From Cognataquiflexum rubidum (GTDB lineage Bacteria; Bacteroidota; Bacteroidia; Cytophagales; Cyclobacteriaceae): a stretch of DNA of 35,739 bases. Position 1 is the stretch's first letter. Each line of letters starts with the position of its first letter. Below, in pieces: positions 8,879-18,281 of this stretch. The notes beneath the pieces were generated by a model. It searched no databases. It was not told the DNA's origin and saw only the letters and a program-made list of their open reading frames with translations. Position numbers and translations under genes: made by a program. The stretch is taken from assembly GCF_022538115.1 (NCBI RefSeq), contig NZ_JAKZAL010000035.1, forward strand, positions 1 to 35,739, written 5' to 3'.

Positions 8879-9053
8879 GAAGAGTCTCTTTTATTCTGAG
8901 ATCTTTCATCCTCGTACCTCGGATTCAAGATGACGCAACACCAACCGTCATTCTTTTTTGAACATTTTAATATGTTGGGCACTCAGGATGACGCGACATG
9001 TGGATAAGCACAAATTCTTATATCTGTATCCGCTTTATTGCAACTAGCCAAAC

Positions 9054-9336
9054 AATTAATGGCTAGTGAACGATTAGCCGGCTCCGTGGACAAGTGGACT
9101 GTCGTCCGTGGACGAGTATCCGCATCCGATGAAGCCTCGTCAAACCAAGCATGCAACATTGCGGATACTCATACAATTCCATAGGTGTATACTTTATAGC
9201 ACGTAGCTAAATAATTAATGGCTAGTGAACGATTAGCGGGCTCCGTGGACAGTGGACTGTCGTCCGTGGACAAGTATCCGCATCCGATGAAGCCTCATCA
9301 AACCAAGCATGCAATATTGCGGATACTCATACAATT
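9054..9336. repeat. Direct repeat, two copies with 159-bp period
   Basis: The copies start at 9054 and 9213 with AATTAATGGCTAGTGAACG and end with ATACTCATACAATT at 9178 and 9336. Each contains internal TCCGTGGAC repeats and GTATCCGCATCCGATGAAGC. Identity is above about 90 percent by eye. The second copy runs up to the der stop codon. With the palindromes and hairpin upstream, this accounts for most of the gene-free stretch 8557-9335. I see no coding or RNA gene there. Confidence 0.85.
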
Positions 9337-10649
9337 TATTTCTTTTTATAAGTAATCTTGATCGGAACACCCTCAAAATCGAAATTTTCCCTGAGCCTGT
9401 TTTCCAGGTACCTGTTGTAAGGATCTTTGATATACTGAGGAAGGTTACAGAAGAATGCGAAAACCGGGTTTTTGGTAGGGAGTTGGGTAATGTATTTGAT
9501 TTTGATGTACTTTCCTTTCCAAGCCGGTGGCGGATATTTATCAATTTCCGGTAGCATGATGTCATTCAGCTTTGAAGTAGGCACCTTTTTGGTCTTGTTT
9601 TCATAGACTTTCACGGCCAGTTCTATCGCCTGCATGATCCGCTGCTTTTCTTCCACTGAAGTGAAAATGATCGGGATCCACTTGTTTTCACCCAACTTTT
9701 CGATCATCTCCTTCTTGATCTTGTCCATGGTTTTATGATCCTTTTCGATCAGATCCCACTTGTTGACCATGATGACAATACCTTTGTTGTTTTTGATTCC
9801 CAAGGAAATCAGGTTCACATCCTGCGCTTCCAAACCCCTCGTGGCATCGATGATAATGATCAATACATCGGATTCTTCCAAAGTCCGCAAAGAGCGCATC
9901 ACAGAATAAAACTCGATATCTTCCTTTACCTTCGCTTTTTTCCGGATCCCGGCTGTATCGGTGATGATAAAATCCTGACCAAAGAGTTTGTATCTCGTGT
10001 GGATGGCATCCCTTGTGGTTCCCGCTTCATCCGTCACAATGGACCTTTCCTGTCCCAAAAGGGCATTCAGGAAAGAGGATTTTCCCACATTGGGTCTTCC
10101 CAAAATGGCGATCTTGGGTATGCCGGCATCAGGGTCTTCTTCCCCTTCATCGGGAAAATGCTTGATCACCTCATCCAGCAAGTCACCTGTACCGCTTCCG
10201 CTGACTGCTGCAATGGGATAGACGTCATTGTCACCCAATCCCAAACCGTAAAACTCTGCCGCCAACATGGACTTCTCCGGGCTGTCAGCTTTGTTGGCCA
10301 CGATGAAAATAGGCTTTTTGGAAGACCGGAGTTCGGCTGCAAAATCCTTGTCCAAATCTGTCAATCCATCCAGGCAGTCTACTACAAAAAGAATCACATT
10401 TGCTTCTTCGATGGCCAACTTCACCTGCTTTCTGATTTCGGCTTCGAAGACATCATCGGATCCGATCACATATCCACCGGTATCAATGACTGAAAAGAAT
10501 TTGCCTCCCCACTGTGCGTGGCCATAATGCCTGTCACGGGTTACTCCACTGACATTGTCCTCAATGGCCTTTCTCTCCTCTACCAACCTATTGAAAAAGG
10601 TAGATTTGCCTACATTCGGCCGCCCAACTATTGCTACTATATTTGCCAT
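9336..10649 (-). CDS. der: Ribosome-biogenesis GTPase Der (EngA)
   Basis: This 437-aa protein has two tandem GTPase domains, the hallmark of Der, which is needed for 50S subunit maturation. The first P-loop GRPNVGKST is at residues 8-16 and its G3 DTGG near 57. The second P-loop GRPNVGKSS is near 182, with DTAGIRKKAKVKED and the NKWD G4 motif. The C-terminal KH-like domain ends in EGVPIKITYKKK. Length is normal. It lies 12 bp downstream of era on the same strand, so the two GTPases probably form an operon. The stop codon touches the end of a non-coding direct repeat. Confidence 0.97.
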   Translation of the reverse strand: MANIVAIVGRPNVGKSTFFNRLVEERKAIEDNVSGVTRDRHYGHAQWGGKFFSVIDTGGYVIGSDDVFEAEIRKQVKLAIEEANVILFVVDCLDGLTDLDKDFAAELRSSKKPIFIVANKADSPEKSMLAAEFYGLGLGDNDVYPIAAVSGSGTGDLLDEVIKHFPDEGEEDPDAGIPKIAILGRPNVGKSSFLNALLGQERSIVTDEAGTTRDAIHTRYKLFGQDFIITDTAGIRKKAKVKEDIEFYSVMRSLRTLEESDVLIIIIDATRGLEAQDVNLISLGIKNNKGIVIMVNKWDLIEKDHKTMDKIKKEMIEKLGENKWIPIIFTSVEEKQRIMQAIELAVKVYENKTKKVPTSKLNDIMLPEIDKYPPPAWKGKYIKIKYITQLPTKNPVFAFFCNLPQYIKDPYNRYLENRLRENFDFEGVPIKITYKKK

Positions 10650-10661
10650 TTTTTTATTTTC

Positions 10662-11552
10662 TTATTGGTCGTAACCAAATTTTCTCAATTTATTTTTATC
10701 CTTTCTCCAGTCATCTTCCACCTTGACGAAGGTTTCGAGGAAGATTTTTTTGCCAAAGAATTTTTCCATTTCGTGTCTCGCTTGGGTTCCAATCCTTTTG
10801 ATTGCTTTGCCGCCTTCTCCGATGATGATTCCCTTTTGGCTGTCACGCTCTACATAGATGACTGCCCGGATGCGGATGATATTTTCTTCTTCGAAAAAAT
10901 CCTCAATGGAAACCTCTGTGCTGTAAGGGATTTCCTTTTTGTAGTTGATGAAGATTTTCTCACGGATGATTTCGGAAGCAAAGAATCGCTCCGGCTTGTC
11001 GGTAAGTTCATCCTTATCATAAAAGGCTGCGTGATAGGGAAGCCTGTCGAGGATTTCCTGGAGAATGCGCTCGGTGTTGAAACTTTCGGTGGCAGAAATC
11101 GGGATAACGGTATCTGCTTTGATTCTTTGGGTCCAATATTCTGTAACCTTTTCAAGTTGCCCCTCTTTGGAGAGGTCAATTTTATTGATGACAAGAAGTA
11201 CAGGAACTCCGGAATGGTTGATCTTTTCAATTACGTCTTCTATTTCCTCGTCGGATTCATATAGATCGGTTACGAAAAGAATCACATCTGCGTCTTCCAA
11301 TGACATGTGGACAAAACTCATCATGCTTTTGTGAAGCTCGTATTTGGGCTTCAGCATGCCGGGAGTATCAGAAAATACAATCTGATAGTGTTCGTCATTG
11401 ATAAGCCCCATAATCCGGTGACGGGTTGTCTGTGCCTTGGAAGAGATGATCGAAAGTCGCTCACCGATCAGCACATTCATAAGCGTGGATTTGCCGACAT
11501 TGGGTTTTCCAATGATGTTTACAAAGCCTGCTTTGTGTGTGTTTTCGGTCAT
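10662..11552 (-). CDS. era: GTPase Era
   Basis: This 296-aa GTPase binds 16S rRNA and helps assemble the 30S subunit. Motifs are the P-loop GKPNVGKST, an effector segment with QTTRHRIMG, DTPG, NKID, and a C-terminal KH domain with GEGGKAIKRIG. I choose the ATG at 11552 (MTENTHKAGFVNIIG). The longer frame from 11573 overlaps the -7 promoter box and adds a non-family leader. It is followed closely by der. Confidence 0.97.
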   Translation of the reverse strand: MTENTHKAGFVNIIGKPNVGKSTLMNVLIGERLSIISSKAQTTRHRIMGLINDEHYQIVFSDTPGMLKPKYELHKSMMSFVHMSLEDADVILFVTDLYESDEEIEDVIEKINHSGVPVLLVINKIDLSKEGQLEKVTEYWTQRIKADTVIPISATESFNTERILQEILDRLPYHAAFYDKDELTDKPERFFASEIIREKIFINYKKEIPYSTEVSIEDFFEEENIIRIRAVIYVERDSQKGIIIGEGGKAIKRIGTQARHEMEKFFGKKIFLETFVKVEDDWRKDKNKLRKFGYDQ

Positions 11553-11570
11553 GACAATAATTTTTTTCTG

Positions 11571-11578
11571 CAAAGGTA
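11571..11578 (-). promoter_or_regulatory. Candidate -7 box of era
   Basis: The minus strand reads TACCTTTG, 18 bp before the era ATG. No TTG lies at the ideal distance upstream, so only the -7 element is supported. Confidence 0.45.
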
Positions 11579-11579
11579 C

Positions 11580-11609
11580 TTGATTTTAGAGAATATGTCC
11601 TTACCTTTG
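11580..11609 (+). promoter_or_regulatory. Bacteroidota-type promoter of the initiator tRNA cluster
   Basis: TTG (11580-11582), a 19-bp spacer and TACCTTTG (11602-11609) match the consensus. It points toward the decayed tRNA copy at 11668 and the intact tRNA at 11775. No second consensus promoter is seen just before the intact tRNA, so this one probably drives it. Confidence 0.65.
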
Positions 11610-11667
11610 TACCACAATTACGGCGAAAGGCTGTTTTCACATAGATTTCTCTGAGAAAAACATATAT

Positions 11668-11736
11668 CGTGGGGTGAATCCGCCGCGGCGGATCGTCGGG
11701 CTCATATCCGCCGCGGCGGACACAGGTTCGAGGAGT
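11668..11736 (+). pseudogene. Decayed initiator tRNA-Met copy with two palindromes
   Basis: CGTGGGGTGAA, TCGTCGGGCTCATA and GGTTCGAG align in order with the intact tRNA at 11775. The D-arm segment and the 3' side of the anticodon stem are each replaced by TCCGCCGCGGCGGA (11679-11692 and 11707-11720). It cannot fold as a tRNA and lacks the acceptor 3' strand. Confidence 0.8.
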
Positions 11737-11774
11737 AAAAAATTAAATTGATTCAAAATAGAGTAAAGACATAT

Positions 11775-11847
<73 letters not shown>

Positions 11848-11851
11848 CTAC

Positions 11852-11880
11852 AAGGATACTAGAAATAGTATCCTTTTTTA
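11852..11880 (+). terminator. Rho-independent terminator after tRNA-fMet
   Basis: AAGGATACTA pairs with TAGTATCCTT around a GAAA loop, followed by more Ts. A worn copy of the same element is visible near 12104-12117, after a decayed tRNA fragment. Confidence 0.85.
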
Positions 11881-11893
11881 TTTTATATCTTTC

Positions 11894-11965
11894 AGCTCGT
11901 CGTGCTCATATCCGCCGCGGCGGACATTGGTTCGACCCCGATAGCTATCGGGGCTGTCCCCGCTA
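11894..11965 (+). pseudogene. Decayed initiator tRNA-Met copy with two kinds of palindrome
   Basis: AGCTCGTCGTGCTCATA, CATTGGTTCGA and CCCCGCTACT align with the intact tRNA. The 3' anticodon stem is replaced by TCCGCCGCGGCGGA (11911-11924), and the T-arm 3' side by CCCCGATAGCTATCGGGG (11936-11953). The 5' acceptor half is missing. Confidence 0.8.
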
Positions 11966-11970
11966 CTCTA

Positions 11971-11998
11971 AGCCAAGCAGAAATGCTTGGTTTTTTTT
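11971..11998 (+). terminator. Rho-independent terminator after the second tRNA relic
   Basis: AGCCAAGCA pairs with TGCTTGGTT around a GAAA loop and is followed by a T run. Its placement mirrors the terminator of the intact tRNA, although the stem sequence differs. Confidence 0.8.
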
Positions 11999-12045
11999 AT
12001 GCCCACATTTTAGAAAATGAAAAGATCCGAAGGTCACAGTGCCTG

Positions 12046-12119
12046 TCCCGAGAATCGGGATTCAATCCGAGATCGCTATTGGGGCTATTCCCTCCACTTC
12101 TTGGACATTACAAATAGTA
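12046..12119 (+). pseudogene. Strongly decayed tRNA-fMet 3' end plus terminator
   Basis: TTCAATCCGAGATCGCTATT and GGGGCTATTCCC resemble the T arm, inserted palindrome and acceptor of the relic at 11894-11965. TTACAAATAGTATCTTTTT (12108 onward) resembles the terminator of the intact tRNA. A palindrome-like TCCCGAGAATCGGGA precedes it. Confidence 0.5.
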
Positions 12120-12151
12120 TCTTTTTAATATTCTCCCCCTTCGACCAAAAG

Positions 12152-12165
12152 TCCGCCGCGGCGGA
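12152..12165. repeat. Palindrome TCCGCCGCGGCGGA
   Basis: This is the fifth perfect copy in the window; the others are at 8865, 11679, 11707 and 11911. It sits directly at the start of the 12166-12325 repeat, where the sister repeat at 12525 has a worn CCCTATCGGGG-type palindrome instead. Confidence 0.85.
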
Positions 12166-12325
12166 GCGAAATATTGGTAGCCCCGTGCAAGGTGCTACTC
12201 TGATTTCCATGCTTTCCACAATTTTCTTGCACCGCCACCCGGGGATAAAAAGGCGGGTTCCATGGTATTTCGGTCACGGATCTTCTTAGATGGAGAATCT
12301 TCAATACAGAAATGGTAGGGGAATT
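12166..12325. repeat. Diverged ~160-bp repeat, copy A, with foldable core
   Basis: It aligns with 12525-12685 at an offset of about 360 bp, from GCGAAAT through TATTTCGGTCACG to GAGAATCT.CAATAC.GAAATG. The core can fold: CCCCGTG (12181-12187) with CCCGGGG (12238-12244) as an outer stem with one mismatch, and GGTGC (12191-12195) with GCACC (12229-12233) as an inner stem. No coding frame is conserved between the copies. Confidence 0.7.
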
Positions 12326-12384
12326 TTTTTTACCGCAAAGGACACCAAGGTTTCGCAATGGGTCGCGAAGGTTTTGCCCCCTAA

Positions 12385-12400
12385 TCCCCCTGAAGGGGGA
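12385..12400. repeat. Small hairpin TCCCCC-TGAA-GGGGGA
   Basis: This perfect hairpin lies between copies A and B, next to a degenerate CGCAAAGG/CGCGAAGG stretch. It lacks a T run on either strand, so it looks like an intergenic repeat rather than a terminator. Confidence 0.5.
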
Positions 12401-12524
12401 CTTTTGTCGAAACAATAGAAATTTGGTTGAGATAGATGTGTAATGGAATCCTAAACCCAACGGCAATCATTTAGTAGGGATTCTCCCTTCCCTAAAAGTG
12501 TCTGATAAAGTAAGCCCTATCGGG

Positions 12525-12685
12525 GCGAAATCTTGGAAGCCATGGGTAAGGTGCTACACTGCTTTTCATAATTCAAATAATCTCTTCGCACCGCAGCCCA
12601 TGGTAAAAAAATGGAATAGGTGGGGTATTTCGGTCACGAATCCCCTAAGAATGAGAATCTCCAATACCGAAATGTTGGGAGAATC
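12525..12685. repeat. Diverged ~160-bp repeat, copy B, with covarying stem
   Basis: This is the sister of 12166-12325. The outer stem is CCATGGG (12540-12546) with CCCATGG (12597-12603), and the inner stem is GGTGC (12550-12554) with GCACC (12588-12592). Two outer pairs differ from copy A on both sides and still pair. Confidence 0.7.
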
Positions 12686-12767
12686 TTATCGTTTTCCTGT
12701 TTCAATCATTTAATAAATTCTATTCGTTTCCTAATCGTGTCACTGTCTTACCAAAAAAAGTAACCAT

Positions 12768-12794
12768 CCCGATATCTGGGCTGTTCCCGCTACC
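12768..12794 (+). pseudogene. tRNA-fMet 3'-end fragment
   Basis: CCCGATATCTGGGCTGTTCC followed by CGCTACC resembles the palindrome and acceptor end of the relic at 11936-11965. From here to 13046 I see no gene. The best promoter-like box before the defence operon is a weak TATATTTA at 13015. Confidence 0.45.
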
Positions 12795-13046
12795 CACCTC
12801 CCCGTATTTTTATCTACTAACTATTACAAATCTCTAGTTGAGGTGGATTTTGATGGGTACTACCATGTCTATATTCTGGAGCGTATAATGGAAAAGAATA
12901 CGATGACTTCAAATTCATTACTTTAAATTAAAAATGCCACTTGATTTTCTACGAATGTCAATTAATGATGTTCCTGATTATTTCGGTGGTATTTTCATAA
13001 CTTAAGTTTTTCTCTATATTTAGGAATCATTTTTACATCCAGAAAG

Positions 13047-16000
13047 ATGCAAGCATTTGAAGTTCATAAGAAGATCGTCAAAGATTACAAAGACTATCTA
13101 AAAAGTTTCAACATCATCAAAGACCCAAAGATTAGTAAGGTTGTTGACGAGGCTTTCAAGAAGGACGAATACATCCCTGAACCATTGATTCAATTCAATC
13201 CCTCTTTCAAAAAGGCATCAGAATTGGATTCGTTAGTCAAGGAAGGAGTCCTTCATTCAGATATGAACAGGGTATTCAAGGGCTACCGGTTGTTTACCCA
13301 TCAGGAAGAAGCAATAAGGCTTGGTACCGCAGGAAAATCATTTATTGTAACATCAGGAACAGGTTCAGGAAAATCTGTTACGTTCCTGGGTACAATCTTC
13401 AATCATCTGTTTTCAACCGAAAAGAAAGCAGGGATAAAGGCAATATTGGTATATCCGATGAATGCTTTGATCAACTCCCAAGAAAAGGAAATAATCAAGT
13501 TTGCAGCGAATTATGGGCCTGATTTCCCAATTACTTTCAAAAAATATACTGGACAGGAATCCGAAGAATTAAGACAAGAAGTCGAATCAAATCCACCTGA
13601 TATCCTTCTCACCAATTACATGATGTTGGAATTGCTGTTGACTCGAGGGAAAGAAAAATCCATCAGGGATTCTATTTCAAGGAATCTCAAATATCTTGTT
13701 TTTGACGAACTCCACACTTATAGAGGACGTCAAGGAGCCGATGTATCCATGTTGGTTAGAAGGTTAAAATCACTTTGTAGAAATGAAATCCTGTCAATCG
13801 GTACGTCCGCTACAATGGCATCCGGTGAAGATGTAAAAGATGAAAAGCTCGTAGTAGCTGAAGTGGCTACACAGATCTTCGGGGAAAAGTTTGAGCGCAA
13901 TCAGATTGTAGGGGAAACCCTTGAAACAGTTACCATTGTTCCTGTCAAGCCTCTAAGCGCATTTGATTTGCAGGAAGTGATGACAAGGGAAATTGATCTG
14001 GAAAGCCATGAAGAGGATTTTAAGAATCATCCCGTAGCTATATGGTTAGAGAATAACATTGCACTTGACAGAGACAAGGAGGGCAATATCAAAAGGGCTA
14101 AACCTCAGGAACTTCAAAAGATTGTAAAAAAGCTTTCCGAGGTATCCAAAATAGATGATTTGGAAAAGTGTGAGACCTATTTGAAAAGATTTTTTGAGTG
14201 GTCAGAAAAACTCAATATCAAAAACGCATCGAATAAACTCAGTTTCCTGCCATTTAAAATCCACCAATTTATTTCACAGACAGGCAATGTTTATGTGACT
14301 TTGGACGATAGACGGAGAAGAAACATAACACTTGAAGACGGCCGGTATATCAAAGAAAATGGGGACGAACGATTCATCTTTCCTGTATTGTTCAGCCGCT
14401 ATTCGGGTCATGACTTTATCTGTGTAAAAAGGAATTTTTCAGAAAGTAAATTTGAACCCAGGGAACCCGATGATCTTCCTGAAAGAATTACAAAGGATGC
14501 ATTGAAAGGCAGCCGAAAGGACGGTGTTTCCAAAAAGAGTCTGAAAGAAGAGAATTTTGAAGCGGGTTACTTAGTTCTTCCTGAAGGAAACGAGGAATTG
14601 TGGTCTGAGGATATGATTGATACTTTACCGGAAACCTGGTGGAAAGAGAAAAAAGGTCAGATTGTCCTTGATAATTTCTACGAATTCAGAATTCCACAAA
14701 AAGTATTCTTCAATGCTGAAGGCAAGTTTTCTTCAAACAAGGAGGATGGACTTAATCTTCATGGTTGGTTTATTGCCGCGCCATTGTTTTATGATCCTTC
14801 ATGCGGGGTGGTTTACGATCCGAGGACAAAAGAAAACACCAAATTGATGAAAGTAGGAAATGTGGGCAGAAGTACTGCCACCACTATAGCCACCTTCAGT
14901 ATTTTGAAATCTCAATTTGAGCAAAAAATAAAAACAGCTGACCAAAAGTTACTGAGCTTTACAGATAACCGTCAGGATGCATCTCTACAAACCGGTCATT
15001 TCAATGATTTTTTGATGATTGGACGATTAAGGTCTGCAATTTATCGGGCAATAAAAGAAGCCGATCAAAATCAGCTGACAATTGAGACCATTTCTGATAG
15101 AGTTTTTCAAACACTTGGTCTTAAGGAATCAGATTATGCAAAATTCCCGGGGGATCCGGAATGGCCCGATGAAGATAATGAGAAGGCATTGAAGGATTAC
15201 CTAAAAGTTAGAATCCTCTATGACCTCAGAAGAGGATGGAGATACAATACCCCAAATCTTGAGCAATGTGCTTTACTTGATGTCAGTTATCATCGGTTGG
15301 ATGAATTTTGTGCAAAAGACAGTTTTTTTGAAAAGGATTTTCTGTTGAGCGTAGTTTCTGTCTCGGAACGGCAAAATATCCTCCTTCATGTATTGAATTA
15401 CTTTAGAACTGCCTATGCTTTCAATTATTATCTCTTGGAAGACGAAAAACGGACCGCACTTGAAGAAAGGTTGAAACAACGACTCAACCCAGATAAAGAA
15501 TGGTCATTGGAAACCGACGAAAGATTGGACATTCCACCAATTCTTGTGTACCAAAGGGTTGGAAAAATGAGAAAAGGCACCTATACAGAAAGTATCGGAG
15601 CAACGAGTAACCTTGGTAAATACATCAAGAGGCTGTTCATCAAATATGAACAAGAACCAATTAAGGGTGCGGTATTGAATGATTACATTTCAGGACTTTG
15701 TAACACGCTTAAAAAAGGTCAGTTCCTTGCTGAGATTGAAATCAAAGGAGAAAAAGGAAGCACGCTCGGTTATCAGCTTAGAGTTGAAAAAGTAATATGG
15801 AAATTGGGTGATCTGGAAAATGTCCTTACTGATGAGGTCCGAATCAATACCACAAATTCTGATTTGAAAATACGACCCAACAACTATTTCAAAGAATTCT
15901 ATCAACAGGATTTCAGGTTGTTTAACAAATTTTTTCTTGCAAGCGAGCACACCGGTCAGGTTGCATCAATGGATAGAATTGCAAGGGAGGAAGCTTTCAG

Positions 16001-18281
16001 AAATGGGGAAATCTCTGCGCTCTATTGTTCACCTACAATGGAACTCGGGATTGACATTGCTAACCTGAATATTGTTCATATGAGGAATGTACCTCCAAAT
16101 CCTGCCAATTATGCCCAAAGAAGCGGTCGTGCAGGAAGAAGTGGACAAACAGCCTTGGTATTCACATATTGTTCAAGTACGTCTCCACATGATCGACATT
16201 ATTTCAGGAATTCTATTGATATGGTGGCAGGAAAGGTAAAGGCACCAAGAATAGACCTGCTCAATGAAGAACTTATATCAAGTCATTTCAATGCCTTCAT
16301 ATTCATGAACCTTGGCTTGACGAGTATCAATACCTCTGTTAAGGATTTCCTTGATATTGAAAAAAGAGCTGAACTTCCTGTTCACCGTTCCTTGATTGAT
16401 TTTATTGACGATCAGAAAACCAACTTCAGGGATTCATGGATAGTGGGATTCAAAAAAGTCGTCAAAGACAAATACCCTGACCTTGAAGGAACAGATTGGT
16501 TTAATGAAGATTGGCTTTTGGCTAAATCAAATGATTTTGTAGGCAATCTTGAAAATAGCTTTAACAGATGGAGAACACTTTTCAAAACAGCTTCTAATCT
16601 AATTGAAAGGGCATCACAAGTCATAAAGGACCCTACTTATAGCAGTGACAGTAAAGAAGCAAGAGAAGCTAAGCGAATGCAGTCTATCGGTCAAAGACAA
16701 AGGGACCTTTTACTAAATACATCAAAGCGAGATGGAACGAACGAATCCGAATTTTATGTGTATCGATACCTTGCTGCAGAGGGATTCCTACCCGGCTATA
16801 ATTTTACACGACTTCCTGTAAGGGCATTTATCGGAAAACGAAGTCAAGACCAAGGAACATTCATTTCCCGTCCAAGGTTTATTGCCCTCCGTGAATTTGG
16901 TCCTGGAAACCTCATTTACTACAACGGCGGAAAATACCGGATTACGAGAATGCAGCTTTCTGATGCGGATGCCAAAACAGACATTATCAAGATTTCTACC
17001 AAGACAGGATTTGCTTGGTTAGGTGAAGAAAGCAAGACCGTCAATAACGATCCAATAACACAAGAGTCCTTAAAAAGTCAATCCAATGCCATGGTTTACA
17101 AAAACATAATGGAATTGGTAGAATCAGATACATGGCCCCAGGAAAGAATTTCATCCGAAGAGGAAGAAAGGATGTCCTCCGGATATGAGATAGAACAGTA
17201 TTTCAATTATCCCAAAGGAATAGAGCATACGCGCAATGCTGTCCTCAAAGTATCGGGCCATCCCTTGATGAATATCATTTACTGTCCTGCAACAAGGCTG
17301 ATACAGATCAATAAGAAATGGCGATCATCAAAGGAACAGGAAGGTGAAGAGGCTGCCGGTTTTACAATTGGTAAAGTATCAGGTAAATGGTTGAAAAAGT
17401 CTGAACTTCAAAACGATGAAAGGGAAAGTGACCCTGCCATGACCGTTCATTTATATACGACAGATACAGCTGATAGCTTATACCTTCAGCCGGTAAAAGC
17501 CCTTGATCTTGATGAAGATGGTGTAGTTTCTTTGACTTACGCACTGAAACGAGCCATTGAACAGGTTTTCCAAATTGAGGAGTCAGAAGTTGGTGTTTGG
17601 TTCATGGGACCGGAAGATTCAAGGAACATTTTGATTTATGAAGCAGCAGAGGGAAGTCTTGGCATTTTATCTCAATTGACCAAAAATCCGGAAAGGTTGA
17701 GAGAGGTTTTCACCGAAGCTTATCAACTCATGCATTTTGACCTTAATTCCAAAACCGACAAGGCTCCTGAGAAACCAAAAGCAAGCTATGACGACCTACT
17801 TTCCTACTATAACCAGAGATACCACGACAAACTTGACAGGCATAAAATCAAGTCTGCATTGGAGTTGTTGATGGTCTGTGATGTTGACAGTACAGGATCA
17901 GGAAATAGTGGTCATGTGGATAGAGATTCACATTATCAGGAATTGCTTGAAAGGTATGACGGTAATTCTACAATGGAGAAAAAGCTAATCGATTATCTCT
18001 ATAAAAATGACCTTCAGCTTCCTGACAAGGCTCAGGCAAATCTCAGTAAAATACTCGGCTTGTATGTCAGTGCTGATTTTGTTTATCTAAATCCTGACAA
18101 GACCATCAAAACCATTATTTTCTGTGATGGGTCTGTTCATGATAAAAATGAGGTAAGGGAAGATGACAACCATAAAAGAGAAATTTTAATGGAGCGCGGG
18201 ATAGATGTCGTTTCATGGCATTACACAGAAACACTTGAAGCATTGGTAAAAAGGAGAAAAGATATTTTTAGAAAAGCATGA
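13047..18281 (+). CDS. DISARM-like helicase, DUF1998-like region, VSR/DUF559-type nuclease
   Basis: This 1744-aa protein leads the defence operon. The superfamily 2 helicase core has Walker A SGTGSGKS (103-110), DELH (220-223), GTSAT (252-256), and motif VI QRSGRAGRSG near 1024-1033, preceded by SPTMELGIDI. A DUF1998-like segment (NILIYEAAEGSLGILSQL) follows at about 1550, but the usual cysteine cluster is not evident. The last ~110 residues look like a VSR/DUF559-type PD-(D/E)XK nuclease: E1644, D1677 in SADFVYL, and FCDGSVHD with D1694 and H1698. The helicase and DUF1998 parts resemble DISARM DrmA and DrmB fused in one chain. It overlaps the next gene by ATGA. Confidence 0.8.
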   Translation: MQAFEVHKKIVKDYKDYLKSFNIIKDPKISKVVDEAFKKDEYIPEPLIQFNPSFKKASELDSLVKEGVLHSDMNRVFKGYRLFTHQEEAIRLGTAGKSFIVTSGTGSGKSVTFLGTIFNHLFSTEKKAGIKAILVYPMNALINSQEKEIIKFAANYGPDFPITFKKYTGQESEELRQEVESNPPDILLTNYMMLELLLTRGKEKSIRDSISRNLKYLVFDELHTYRGRQGADVSMLVRRLKSLCRNEILSIGTSATMASGEDVKDEKLVVAEVATQIFGEKFERNQIVGETLETVTIVPVKPLSAFDLQEVMTREIDLESHEEDFKNHPVAIWLENNIALDRDKEGNIKRAKPQELQKIVKKLSEVSKIDDLEKCETYLKRFFEWSEKLNIKNASNKLSFLPFKIHQFISQTGNVYVTLDDRRRRNITLEDGRYIKENGDERFIFPVLFSRYSGHDFICVKRNFSESKFEPREPDDLPERITKDALKGSRKDGVSKKSLKEENFEAGYLVLPEGNEELWSEDMIDTLPETWWKEKKGQIVLDNFYEFRIPQKVFFNAEGKFSSNKEDGLNLHGWFIAAPLFYDPSCGVVYDPRTKENTKLMKVGNVGRSTATTIATFSILKSQFEQKIKTADQKLLSFTDNRQDASLQTGHFNDFLMIGRLRSAIYRAIKEADQNQLTIETISDRVFQTLGLKESDYAKFPGDPEWPDEDNEKALKDYLKVRILYDLRRGWRYNTPNLEQCALLDVSYHRLDEFCAKDSFFEKDFLLSVVSVSERQNILLHVLNYFRTAYAFNYYLLEDEKRTALEERLKQRLNPDKEWSLETDERLDIPPILVYQRVGKMRKGTYTESIGATSNLGKYIKRLFIKYEQEPIKGAVLNDYISGLCNTLKKGQFLAEIEIKGEKGSTLGYQLRVEKVIWKLGDLENVLTDEVRINTTNSDLKIRPNNYFKEFYQQDFRLFNKFFLASEHTGQVASMDRIAREEAFRNGEISALYCSPTMELGIDIANLNIVHMRNVPPNPANYAQRSGRAGRSGQTALVFTYCSSTSPHDRHYFRNSIDMVAGKVKAPRIDLLNEELISSHFNAFIFMNLGLTSINTSVKDFLDIEKRAELPVHRSLIDFIDDQKTNFRDSWIVGFKKVVKDKYPDLEGTDWFNEDWLLAKSNDFVGNLENSFNRWRTLFKTASNLIERASQVIKDPTYSSDSKEAREAKRMQSIGQRQRDLLLNTSKRDGTNESEFYVYRYLAAEGFLPGYNFTRLPVRAFIGKRSQDQGTFISRPRFIALREFGPGNLIYYNGGKYRITRMQLSDADAKTDIIKISTKTGFAWLGEESKTVNNDPITQESLKSQSNAMVYKNIMELVESDTWPQERISSEEEERMSSGYEIEQYFNYPKGIEHTRNAVLKVSGHPLMNIIYCPATRLIQINKKWRSSKEQEGEEAAGFTIGKVSGKWLKKSELQNDERESDPAMTVHLYTTDTADSLYLQPVKALDLDEDGVVSLTYALKRAIEQVFQIEESEVGVWFMGPEDSRNILIYEAAEGSLGILSQLTKNPERLREVFTEAYQLMHFDLNSKTDKAPEKPKASYDDLLSYYNQRYHDKLDRHKIKSALELLMVCDVDSTGSGNSGHVDRDSHYQELLERYDGNSTMEKKLIDYLYKNDLQLPDKAQANLSKILGLYVSADFVYLNPDKTIKTIIFCDGSVHDKNEVREDDNHKREILMERGIDVVSWHYTETLEALVKRRKDIFRKA

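Noticed and set aside
8578-8982. 134-aa minus-strand open frame
   Set aside because: It is made of repeat and palindrome DNA (TCCGCCGCGGCGGA, CCCCGGGTTGCAACCCGGGG), and the protein has no plausible family or composition.
9735-10493. 252-aa plus-strand frame opposite der
   Set aside because: It is a shadow of der, whose two GTPase domains are unambiguous.
10518-11264. 248-aa plus-strand frame opposite era
   Set aside because: It is antisense to era and the start of der and has no recognisable motifs.
12498-12713. 71-aa plus-strand frame in the 12.5-kb repeat
   Set aside because: The sister repeat at 12166 does not keep the frame, and the conserved feature is a hairpin rather than a protein.
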